Source: Branchinecta lynchi
Lineage: Eukaryota; Arthropoda; Branchiopoda; Anostraca; Branchinectidae
Assembly (NCBI GenBank): GCA_023053575.1
Contig: JAKZAP010000003.1
Coordinates: 5,308,561-5,372,560 of the forward strand
Reading direction: 5' to 3'
DNA length: 64,000 nucleotides
Made by a program: the position numbers and the translations under genes. Every line of letters starts with the position of its first letter. Within the stretch, counting starts at the first letter, position 1. This document shows, one piece after another, positions 14,101 to 26,100 of this stretch. A model generated the notes under the pieces. The model was given only the letters and a program-made list of their open reading frames with translations, searched no databases and was not told the origin of the DNA.

Positions 14101-17100
14101 CCCTTCGTCATGTAAACAGGGCTATAAAGATTGTCTCCTAAGATTCTTATCGCTCTTGCTTATGACCAAGGTTAGAGAGAGGGTAGTCAAAAGGCGTAAA
14201 GGATTTCTCAGTTTCAAGACACTGTGCGCCGCCACTGCTCCTCTGAGTTCCCAAGTGGGATTCTTGACAGTAATGGAAGTAGATAGTCCTTAAGCCCAAG
14301 CTGACTGCGAGTCATATTTGACGATGCAAAACGGATAAGTCAGCTACATTTTATTCGAGCTATATTTCGGCCCTTCTTGGCAAGGGTCCTCTTCAGGATC
14401 AAGCTGGAAAATGAACTTGTCATGAACTTGTCCTGAAGAAGACCCTTGCCAAGGAGGGCCAAAATATAGCCCGAACAAAATGTAGCTGACTTATCCCTTT
14501 TGCATCGTCAAATATAATGGAATTAAAATCATCCGACTTGCTTGACCGCTCATTCCTTAAAAAGGCCGGTAATGAATAGTCGTGAAGTTTTTTTTAAACA
14601 TGCACAGGCCTGCCACAGAGTAAAGTGGCTGCAGAAACTACCAGTAAATAATGCAATTTATTCTCCTTACTTGCAGAACCACATTCAAGAGGTCGTGAAC
14701 TCTCCAAACTGGTATCGTCAGGACCTGGAGTACGGACAAAACAGAGACGCAGAGATTCTGCCGAATTTCTACACTGATTACATTCGCTCAAGTCAAAGCG
14801 TTGCTGAAACATCGGAAGGACAGGATTCTGTGCTCAGACACAGACGACAAGGTATTTTGTTTTGTTACTTCCTGGTACATCCCATTTCCGGCTTCAGGTA
14901 CCTTGCCCGACCACTGTGTTCTTCGTAAGCTGTCTTCTTATATGGGCGTATCATGTAAGAATTCGTCCGCTATGGGCGTATCATGTAAGAATTCGTCCGC
15001 TATGGGCGTATCACAGCTTCAGTATCAAAGAGCTATCTGTTCATTACCGGACAAATTAAAGTAAGGAAAATGTACAAGATGGACCAACCGAGCCTCAAAA
15101 ATCTTCTTCCTCGATCGCAAGCCGAAAAATGGTCAAAGGGGACAATGTGTGGGACACTGCAGTACTTGCTACTGAGATGAATCTTATCTCTACTGGGATA
15201 AGATTATTCCGAATTAGAGATAATCTGATCTCAGTAGAGACAAGATTAATCACAGTAGCAAATACTGCAAGATTTTTTTTTTACAGTATATTGTGCGCGA
15301 TTTGCAGGAATTTATTCCGATCCTTTCCAGCCGGTATGTTCGACTTATCCGACATTGACGATCAAATCTACGACCTGGTGGCTATGGAGTCTCAGGACAG
15401 CCATAGCGAGTTACCACAAGTATTGAGCGTAGATGGCGTGCCGGTTGAAAACCCGCCAGCTTCCATTGATGCCATGCCCGAATTTAGCAGCGAGGTCGAG
15501 AGCCTTATGGATGGAATGAAGATCCGGTACATTGTAGATGCGATCAAGACTGGGGAATGTCCAGCGGTCAGGCAACCCTCATTTTTGAGACTGTTGGCAC
15601 AGGTGAGGCTTTTTACGGAGTTTGTTAAAGGACTCCTCGCACTATTACTATTCAACTTACAGTATTAGAATATTTGAATACTTTAAAACTAGGCTGTGCA
15701 TTCAACAAATAACCCTCGGTTTTGGCTGTTTTAAGCCTTATCCGACCCGTTGACTCACAGCGAAGACAGATAAAAACTGACATAACCGGTTTGTGGGATC
15801 CCAAAACGTTAGTGGAGGGATACCTCTGACATCGCAAAAGTTGTCCGTCCGTCTGTCAGCATGATATCTTTCGAGGAGATTGAGATTTTTTGATGAAACT
15901 TGGTGGAGAATCCTTTGGGTCAAAGTACAGGTCATGTTCGAAGATGGGCTCTGTAGCCCCATATCTGAGGGTGGGGGAGGGGGTTCAAATTAAGGGGCAA
16001 ACTAATATTTTTTGAAAGCTATTGAGATAGTTGATTTAGGGGGAAGAAGACATGCTGAATCGAATATGAAAGCTATTTTCTCACCGGACAAGTAATTCAC
16101 CTGGAATCCGGCAGAAACCGGACACAAAATTTGTCGACCAATTTTCGGCTAAAGCAGTCCCTCTTCTTTCTTCACACTAGTATAGCTCTGCGCGTGGATA
16201 ATGACATTATCTATGAATGGTGGAGAGATCTAGTGTAATCGAAGGTCGAAGGGGTTGGTTTAGGTGGTCCAAGCCTGGTAGGGGTTGATATATGTTGGTT
16301 AAGCCTAGTATGAGGATTCATTTCTTAGTACAGGTCAAGTTCGTAGGTGGGTCCTTTAGAGGCAGAGGAGGGTTTTGAATTTACGGAAAAAACATGTATG
16401 TTTTATGAGCTAATAAGATATTTATTGAAGGGGTAAGGAGGTCCGCAGATTCCATATCTGAACTTAGTTTTCTTGCTTGACAAATGGTTCATCACGAACT
16501 CAGCTGAAACTGGAAATTTGGTTGAAGCTCAAAGTTGTTTCTTAAATTGATTAGAGATTCGGTATCGGAGCAAGGAGACATGCTGAATCCATTTTTGAAC
16601 TCTCTTTTAACTGTTAAAATGTTCAAGGAATCTGACGAAGACTAAGTGACGAAGACATGACCCAATTGTTTGAATCAAATGTTAGATTTTTGGGATCCCA
16701 TCGAAACCTTTGTTCTTGTTATGATGGAAAAACTTCTCGCAGACAACTGTCGACAGCGTGATATACATCGAAGATCTGATCCTCCCGATGCTGATCGTTT
16801 GTTCGCACTATAACTGGGGTGCCCAGGGTTACCTCGAGTGGTTCCCAGCTTTGTGAACGTAAAAGTCCGCTGACGTCACATACCTAATATGGTAGCGTAG
16901 CGGACGAGCGGATCTATGAGTGGCGACCACAACCAACAATACTGAAGATAGTATTAACTCTACATCAGTATTGGTAAAACACTTGTACATAAATATCAAC
17001 TCTGATCTGCTCTGGATCACAGCAACGAAAGAAGTCTCTGAATTTCGATCTGGTCTACGCCCCCCTGTCGTGCGCCCCAAAAAACTTACGCGCCTCGGGA

Positions 17101-20100
17101 AGCAAGGATGTTCCTTTGTTCAGCGGACCCCCAAACCTGCTGAACGCGAGCTGAAACATTCGTCCTTCCGCAGAAACCAAACCCTTGCATAGCAACCCAA
17201 CACCCAGGGAACATTCGGCCCTTGGCGCCCCCTTCCGTGGCTGGGTCCTTAGGCAGTTGGTTAGTGTGGCTAGGGAAAGCTTGCCGTCAAGTAGCTTAAT
17301 TGGAGACCAAAACTTCAAAGTTCGCCTTCAGTTAGCCTAGTTGGGGACCAAAACTTCGAAGTTCGCCTTCAAGTAGCCTAGTTTCTAAACCTTCCAGCAA
17401 ATCTGGTGTTTCAGGTTTAGGCGAAAAAAAAAACTGGTGACCTCCCTCTCCCGGTTACAGAAAAAAACTGGCAAAAAAAAAAACAGGTAGGCCTACCCCC
17501 TCCCCTCCCCCGAAGGCAAATATATAGGAACTTGGAAAATATGAGAAATTGAAAATCGCCGCAGCGCTTGAGGATTTTCCCTAGACACGCGAATATGAAT
17601 GTAAACGCGTGAAAGCATTCTCTGTCCGCTCTCCTCTATATATACTTTTCGTAGATTATATTTGCATTTTATTAACCGTGTGTGCGGGTGTTTGGTACCA
17701 GTTTTTTCCGCCAGGGGCATTTTTGACCCGGGGGGCTTTCGTCTGGGAGGGGGAGTCACCGTTTTTTGGCGGGGGGTTTAGCCCGAGCTCAATATTTCAG
17801 GTAAAGCGTTAGAATTGGAAAATTTCAATGATTTTCTTTAAGAAAAAAAAACAAGATCAGCCCCGTCCAAATCCCAAACCTTGACTGTATTTTGTATGAT
17901 CGAAATAATCTGGAATATTTTTCACAGGTTTCTAACCAATGTATCGACCACTGTGTCTCTGACGCGGATTGCCCAGGACAACTTCGTTGCTGCCCAGGTC
18001 AGTGTGGCCACGCCTGCCAGCTCCCTATCTTGCCCAAGGCCCCTGTTACCAAGCCTGGCCAATGCCCATTCGCTCAGAGGGTTTGCGATGACCAATCAGA
18101 GAAGAGATCAACTTGTAGGAGGGATTGGGACTGCCCCACCGATGGGAAGTGTTGTGACACTGGATGTGGCAGTGTCTGCCTGCAGCCAGAAGGTGAGGTG
18201 TTTGTTTTCATTTGGTAACGTCCAATTGCCGCAAATGTCGGACTGACGCAGGGAGTGTGTTGCACCCTAATTACTGTAGTTACTACAAATGAATTCACCG
18301 AACCTGGCTTGTTGGTGTCAAGACTGGTGCCGCGGGCTGATCGGGCCAACCACGTCACAGAGATCAAAGTTCCCGAGGAAATTTTTGCGAGAATTAGTAG
18401 TACGGAGCTCTACGAAAAAGTAGCATGCAGTAGTAACTGTTGCTACTACTAACAAAGTAAATACTACTACAGCAAGATTGCATGCTATCGGATACTACTA
18501 TTTAAGATTAACCCAGTCGGAGGCATCTTAAATCAAAGTATTCCATACTACTACCATACAACTACACAATCAAAGAATTTTTCCTCGGGTTACCACGCTA
18601 ACTACGCTCCTGAGCGTGGTAAGCAACTACTTATTATCAGTCACTATTTCGAGAACGTTTGAACGGTCAGCGCAGTAACTTTTCATGAGGTTGGAATGAA
18701 AATAGTAACTGGTAGTTACTATTGTTAGAAGGATGGAACACGCTCATGATGGGAAGGAAGATGTAAAGTACCTTCTGAAGGTTTCGTCATGGACAAGTAA
18801 AAATAGTCTTCCAGCGTGTAGGAAATAGAACGGCCCTTACCCGCAGCACTGGAAAAGCGACAGTACCTCAAGGAGAAGCTCGATTCAGCGCATACTCTAT
18901 TTATTTATTTATTTATTCAACTTTATTTCAGCTTTCGCCATATACTAGAAACACAAAAAACACTAATTAATCAACACTTGACAGATGTCGCCAAATAGGT
19001 AGACAGTAGAATAGCGGGTGTGAAGCCATCGCCACAAGGCAATTCTTCGACTGCCGTAGCCTCAAAACAAGCGATGCTCGAGAATTCCTCACTATCTCGT
19101 CGAAAGTTTGACAATGATTGAGCACAAACGCCTGACTAATGCTCTCTCGGGGTGGGAGGCGGATCAGACGACGGAAGATCCGTTTGTAGCACGCTTCAAA
19201 CACCTTCATTGATTTCGCTGTACTACTGTAAGACAAAGAAATCGCAAAACACTGGTAGCAAAATGTCTTAAACAATCGGACTTTGATGACAGGATTAACG
19301 TCACCAAACTTCCAAATAAGCATATTACCACGCTTGCATAAGCTGTGAGTCAGCTCACGGAGATGGGAGTCATCCCTCAACTTATCATTAACACAAAAAC
19401 CCAGGTAACGAAATTCACTAACATATTCAAGGACCCGTCCGGATAACAGAACCTGATGTCGCGGGAGCGAGCATCCGGTCGGAAATAGTGCCATAGCAAA
19501 CGTTTTCTTCGTGTTGAAAATAATATCCAACTCAGAAGCCACAGTGTCACAAATACTTAATAGTTTATTAAGCCCAAACACCGAAGGTGAAAGAACAACG
19601 AGATCGTCAGCAAATAGGAAGTGGTTGAAGCAAGTCCCACCAATGAAACAGCCTAAATTAGACTCCTTCAATCTTTGAGACAACATATCAACATACACTG
19701 CATAGAGAAGAGGAGAAAGGACTCCACCTTGCCTTAGGCCATTCACCAGATGAAAAGAACTGCTAGATGCAGACCCCCACCTCACACGGAACTCCTGATT
19801 ACGGAACCAAAAAGCGAACAAACGGATAAACTGAGGCGGAACTCCTCTACTCACCAGCATCTTCAGCATTTTACTATGGTTAACTCTATCAAACGCCTTA
19901 GATGAGTCAACGAAGCAAACAAAAACCGGTGACGAATACAACCAAAAATACTCAACTACAAATTTAAACAAAAAAATTGCAAAATCAACTCCATGGAGCG
20001 CCTTAAATCCAAACTGGAAATCACTTGTCCGAAGGTTGGGCCCAATTTCAGACAAAACACACTTTTCGAACAACTTCGAAATAATCGTTGCCAAAGCTAT

Positions 20101-23100
20101 AGGCCTGTAGTTTTCCGACTTCGAAACATCGCAACCGTGCCCTTTCGGTATGGGCACTAAAGCAACATCAGTCAGCTTCGAAGGGACATAACCGTGGGAA
20201 ATAAAAGCATTAAACAGACGCGCGAGTACTTCACTTTTCTCCCGTGCTGCGAACTTAAGATGTCTTGCTGATATCTGGTCAGGCCCGCCCGCTTTATCTA
20301 CTTGAAGATCGCCAATTAGTTTTTCTACCAAGCTAGGAAGAAGAAGCTTAGCAGGAACCGAAGTATCAAGGCCCATAGCCCACGAGCAATCGCTACTTAC
20401 ACAATTGAAAAGCACTCCAAATTTCCCTTTCCACAGTTCCGCAATGTTCCCATCACCACTTACACCATCTAAACATTCCGCAACAATATTCTTTGAACTA
20501 AACGTACAACGGACCTTAGCCCAAAAATCCTTCACATTTAAAAACGACTTTGCAAGGCTCTCAGCCCTCAATAATCTCTCATTCTTTCTGCAAGACTTTA
20601 GTCTTTTCTTAAAATTCAACCTCGTAGATTTCATAAGCGCAAATACTGGCCCATAAACCGGTTTAAATGCAATGACCCAACTTAAAAAAGCAGACCTAGA
20701 CAATTTATACAGTTCACTCAAATGGAAATTCCACCCAGGAATAGGCTTAAAACCTTTCCTGCCCTTGTGCGCTGCTTTACAAGGTATAGTGGCACGAGCA
20801 GCAAAAAGTAATACATTGATAAACTCAAGATACATATTACTGATACAAACTTGGTGATCGGTATTATTGCAGCACGGGTACTATAATTGTACTATATACT
20901 CTAGTACAATTTTTGTATGATGTAGTTTCTGTTGTTACTATTTATGTTATTTTTTCTTCTTTTGTTTTGTTTCCTTATTTAATTTTCGGTTTATATGTAC
21001 AGTTGCGAGAGTTAGCTAGCAGATCAGAAATAATAACAAAGCAGGGGGCAAATACCCTTTCCATCATATGCTGAGGGCTCAGCACTAAACAAGAACCTGA
21101 AGGTCTAAGTTGTTTTCTTTTTCGCATTTCTGAGTTTTTCGTCAACCCATAGGAAACTTTTTTTGACTCCCTAGTCGTTTCATATCAATTTTGTATTGTC
21201 TCCAAAATCGATTCTGATCACAATATATAAAATGAATCGTAACAAGTCGGAATTGGCAGTGAAGTTCAAACGTCGTTGATAACGGTCGTCATGTCAGACG
21301 CGTAAAAAAACAACAAATTATTGAACAAATCTTGATTATGCCACGCATCTAATGCCTTAGACGAGATTCTTACTACAAAACAAAACAAAACCTACATTAT
21401 TTTCTTCAGAACATTTACCACACGAAACACTGTGTAAGCTTGATTTCGTTTACGCAAGGACGCTACGTAGCGTTTAGTCTTTATCCAACTTCAAATGCAA
21501 GGAATGTTAAAACGATATGTGACACGGGCAGTTTGACGACGATCCTGCTGAACAGTTGAAATCGAAACGGGGCGATCATTTTAACGGGCAACCAACCACT
21601 ATTCTGCGTCAATTACCACGACTCATAGGGCTTATGGGCCCTTCCTGTCTTTTCTGCTGATACTGTCTTTGATTCCAGATTATTTTCTTGTTGTAGCCTG
21701 CTTCACGTCAGAATGTATGCCGTACTCGACAGGAAAAACTGCATATATGCCTCGGGTGGGGAGGGGGTAGGGTCTGGGTGAGCCAGTCCCAGGTGCACGC
21801 GAGGGATTACGACTTGGGAAAACAAAATCAGGGGTTAGTAATTGGGTGTATCTCAAGGAAAGGCCAATTGGGCCTACGCTCATTAGCATAGAATCCCGCA
21901 GGAATCTGCACTTTTAATCACTACTAACAAAGTATCACAGGGTCGCTGATCGCGCGGTGACCGCTGCATGAAAACGAAGTCAAACGGGATCGCTGATCAC
22001 TCGGTGGCCGCTGCATAAAAATGAAGTTGGACAAGGGCTGCCAATCATGCAGTGGGCGCTGCATGGAAACGAGGTCAAACGTGGTCGCTGGTCACGCGGT
22101 GGCCGCTGCATGAAAACGAAGTTAGACAAGGGTCGCTAATCATGCAGTGGCCCCCTGAATTCTTCAGGTAATTTACCAGTTCTTTATTATAGAGACCCAA
22201 GTGAAGCCCTCCGCTCTGTATCTCCTCCCACCCCGCTGCACCGAAGCCGGCGAGTACTCTTCTGAACAACGGCAGGGCGACCTCAGCTGGTGCGTAACGG
22301 AGGACGGAAGCCCCGTTCAGGGCTCTCTGACCCGCGGATTCGTCCGTTGCTCATCCAATGGTACTGTGTTGGAACGGCTATCTTTGGGCCCCGTCTGTCC
22401 GTCCGCGGATCAGGCTCCAAAGGTCTGTTCAACCGAGTGTCTCCAAGCTTCATGCCCAGGGCATCCCGATGCCGTCTGTGTAGCGGATCCGTGCAACGGA
22501 TGCAAGACATCATTCTATACGTAAGTGTAGTCTGCAATCGATATCTCTTAGCCTAAAAATATTGAAATCAATGCATGAGTTAATGAATTAGCTTAAAGCT
22601 TAAAGCGGGCCACAAAAAATGGTGTTTCTACCACATACACAATGCTAACCAGCCCTACTGTCACTATGAATGTTTAAAACCACTAAAAACACCGTAAAAC
22701 AATGAGCAAATTAAAAAAAAAAAAAAAAATTCCTAGGTTTGAAATAACTCTGTCGGGACTAAATCTCAGCCGATTATCCCGGACAGCTGTTATGGCACGT
22801 AGGGAGCCAAGGTTCATAATAATAATTTCCATTTAATGCTCCAACTGTTTATTACAAGTACAAATAAATTAAAAAAACAAGACCAGTTTGGTACCTCTGA
22901 AGACATACAAAGATTATCAATTAGGTCTTTTAATTCTTTGCTAATCAATCCTGGAAAATCTCTTCATCTAGAAAAGAAGACTTTCGGCGTGGGTTTTTTC
23001 TCGAGCCGAAACAGCAACCCGGCAATCGTTTTCAATTCAAAATAAACCCGTGGCATGCGATAACTAAGAAAAGGTAAGCGGAATGTTTGGATTAGGACTT

Positions 23101-26100
23101 TAGCCGAAAAGGCCTGAGATAGGACAGTCTAGTTACCCATCACTTATTTACTTGAATAGGCTTGAAGACCCGACGAAAGTGCGTTACTTCGTTGCTCCGC
23201 TCTTCACGAATAATTGATTTTAGGATAGTGGACTTTCTCTGTCGGATTTATGGTAAATCTGTGCGCTTCTTCGTTTGTTGAATGCTTGACGAAAACAATT
23301 TAGGAAAACAGAAGTGTTCACGGAGTGAGTCACCTGCCAGCTGATCACTTGCTACTGAAAAGATTCAAATTTCCCGTCTCATAGTAGAATTTGCTGTGTG
23401 GGGACGGCCTGCTAGAGCAGAGTATGGGAGATAAGAAAATCTCCAAGCAGCACCCAAATAATTCAGTGTATCCGGCTGAATGATGCAAAAATAAGTTGGC
23501 TTTTCAGTTAAATTTCAAGTTCAGGTTTGCTCTGACAGAGTTAGAACAGCTAGTGATCATTCCTTTTGCGAAAAAAAGGATAACTCGTTTAATTTTGATC
23601 AGCCATCGTGTAAAGTGGTTAGAATTTAAAAACGGGATTTACTTGCTAAAGAGGGAAAGAGTAATACTGAGTTAGAGCCCTGGGATAACTTGGAAAACCC
23701 CTTCCATGTTTTATTGATTATTTCTGGGAGTAGAGCGGAGGCCCGTCGGTCCACGGGCCTTTCTGTGACCTGGCTTAGCAACCAAATATATCAATTAGTC
23801 GGGATTGGTCGTAAATACAACAAATGTGTTCAAGAATTAGTACTTAATTTCATATTTGACGGTGCAAAACGGATAAGTCAGCTACGTTTTATTAGAGCTA
23901 TATTTCGGCCCTTCTTGGCAAGGATCCTCTTCGGGCTCAAGCCGCTCAAGCTGGAAAATGAACTTGTGGAAAAACAATTAACGCTTCTTCCTTAAATATC
24001 TGACTTTGTGAACTTCTTCTCTGAAAGCTGGTTGGAGTTAAAGCTGGTGCTTTGATTTCATCCTAAACACGATTGCTGTTTTCTGTTCGATTGGGTCATC
24101 GGAAGGGTAGAGATTCTTCTGCATTTTGATTTTGGAGTCAGCTGTCTCTTCTTCTTCTTTCCAGCTAAATAGGATACTTGTCGGCGGCATGTATGACAAG
24201 TGTCGAAATATTGCTCTAATAAAAATGTGGCTGACTTATATTTCAGCTCTGCTCTATACAGCCAAAGCGCTAGAACAGCTCTAAAGACAGGCGAAGTCAC
24301 GCGAACAGTTTGCAATTGATGTGGATACTGGACAGAGCGAAGAAGTGCAAATTAATAATAAAGCGATTCGTCCAGGCAATTCATAAAACATGCCTTAACG
24401 TAAAGGCTGTGCAAAACCGTTTAAAAACTGACAAAAAATCGTGTGAAAGAGGCGTGACATCCTTATTTCAGCAATTTAATAATTTATGCCCGAAAAAGTA
24501 TAAGAAACAAAAACACATACGAAAGACACAGGGTACACACATGAGTAAACACAATGTACGGATCAAGAATTCCTAAGGCAAGCTTGACACCGGGATCCGA
24601 ATGTCCTGTCATTTGCCAAAATCTCTGTTAGGATTACCAAACCCAACAGAGATTTTGGCAATTTGAAACAACTTGGGCTTCATTTTTCTTCTGTTCGCTC
24701 AGGTAAGGTTCTCCCAGTGTGGTGAAACATACAGAAACGTTACCGTGAAAATTAAACATTACTAGAGTATTAAGCACGACTTAAGTAAAAACGACTTAAT
24801 TACAATTGTAATTTTAGAGTATGTATTTTTTATTTTATACTTTGTTTAGTTTGGAAGGCGAGCAGGTGAGCTGTGAACCGGTCTGCACTCAGCGAAAGCA
24901 AGTTGGCAACTGCCGAGCAAGCTTCCCTCGCTGGCATTTTAACACCGACTCCCGGACGTGTGAGGAGTTCTACTTTGGAGGCTGTGGCGGAAATGATAAT
25001 AATTTCAAGAGCCAGGAGGAATGCCAAGAAAAGTGTAAGACGGTGGATAGGTGCAGCTTACCAACAAACGTAGGAACGTGCGGCAAGCAATTGAAAAGAT
25101 GGTAAGTCCTGAGTTGCGTGTTTTCTGCAAGGACTGACATTCCTGCAAAGGTACGTCATTTCAGTAAAACTGTGCTAAGCTGAGATTGGGCTATGCCCCT
25201 CCTTCGCCCACCTAATTTGAGTGCCAGTATTGTTCCCAGAAGTTGTCAAAAAGAAAATTCAAGTGATACCAGGTTTATCCGGTAGTAGCCGCCTTCGTGT
25301 TCAATATAACTCGTTTCAGTACCCACATTAAGTTAATCTCTCTCTTCATTCTTCCAAATACTCACAAAAGGTAAAAATTAAGGACTGTGAGTGAATGCTT
25401 GTCGTCAAACAAACAAAAATAAATCTTGCATTTTTCAAAATTCAAGTTTGAAAACTTTATTTTGTCTCTAATCAGTTAGACAATACGAAACATACGATAT
25501 GGTATGACGTTTTTGCAAAAACCAGTAGGTCACAGCAAGACCAAATACACTCAAAGGGAGAAAACAAATCACATACTCATTAGAACAAACATATTTGATT
25601 ACATAAAGTCTTCTCGATGTTCTACTGCCCTCCAGACTAATTTCGCTAAATTTTTAATTACCCATATATTCCTCGAGTACTTTATCCTCAAATCTGTTTA
25701 TCTCTAAACATACACTAACCCAACGAATACTATCTTTCACTTACGCAATGTGATACTGAGCATAAATGTTATTTACTTATTTTTTTTCTGGTTGCTAATA
25801 TTCACTTCAACAATTCACCTCCAATCTTATGCATAATTTGATTTTTATCTTACCTTACTGTTTAATAATTATTCTAAAAGTTTCGCATCTTTTCTAACTT
25901 TTGGGACACGGTGAGCCTTCTAACAGCAGAATAACTATTAGTTACTATTTTCGTTCCAACCTCGTACAAACTTACAACGGTGACCGTTCCAACCCTCTCG
26001 AAATAATAACCTATAGTAACTATTTACTTACCATGCTCGGGAGCGTAGTAAGCGTACGCATCTCTGTAACCTGATTGGTCGGATTCGCCCGTGGTATGAT

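Noticed and set aside
22165..22192. Alternative acceptor at 22179 for exon h
   Set aside because: It would start in the wrong phase relative to exon g; 22193 keeps the frame.
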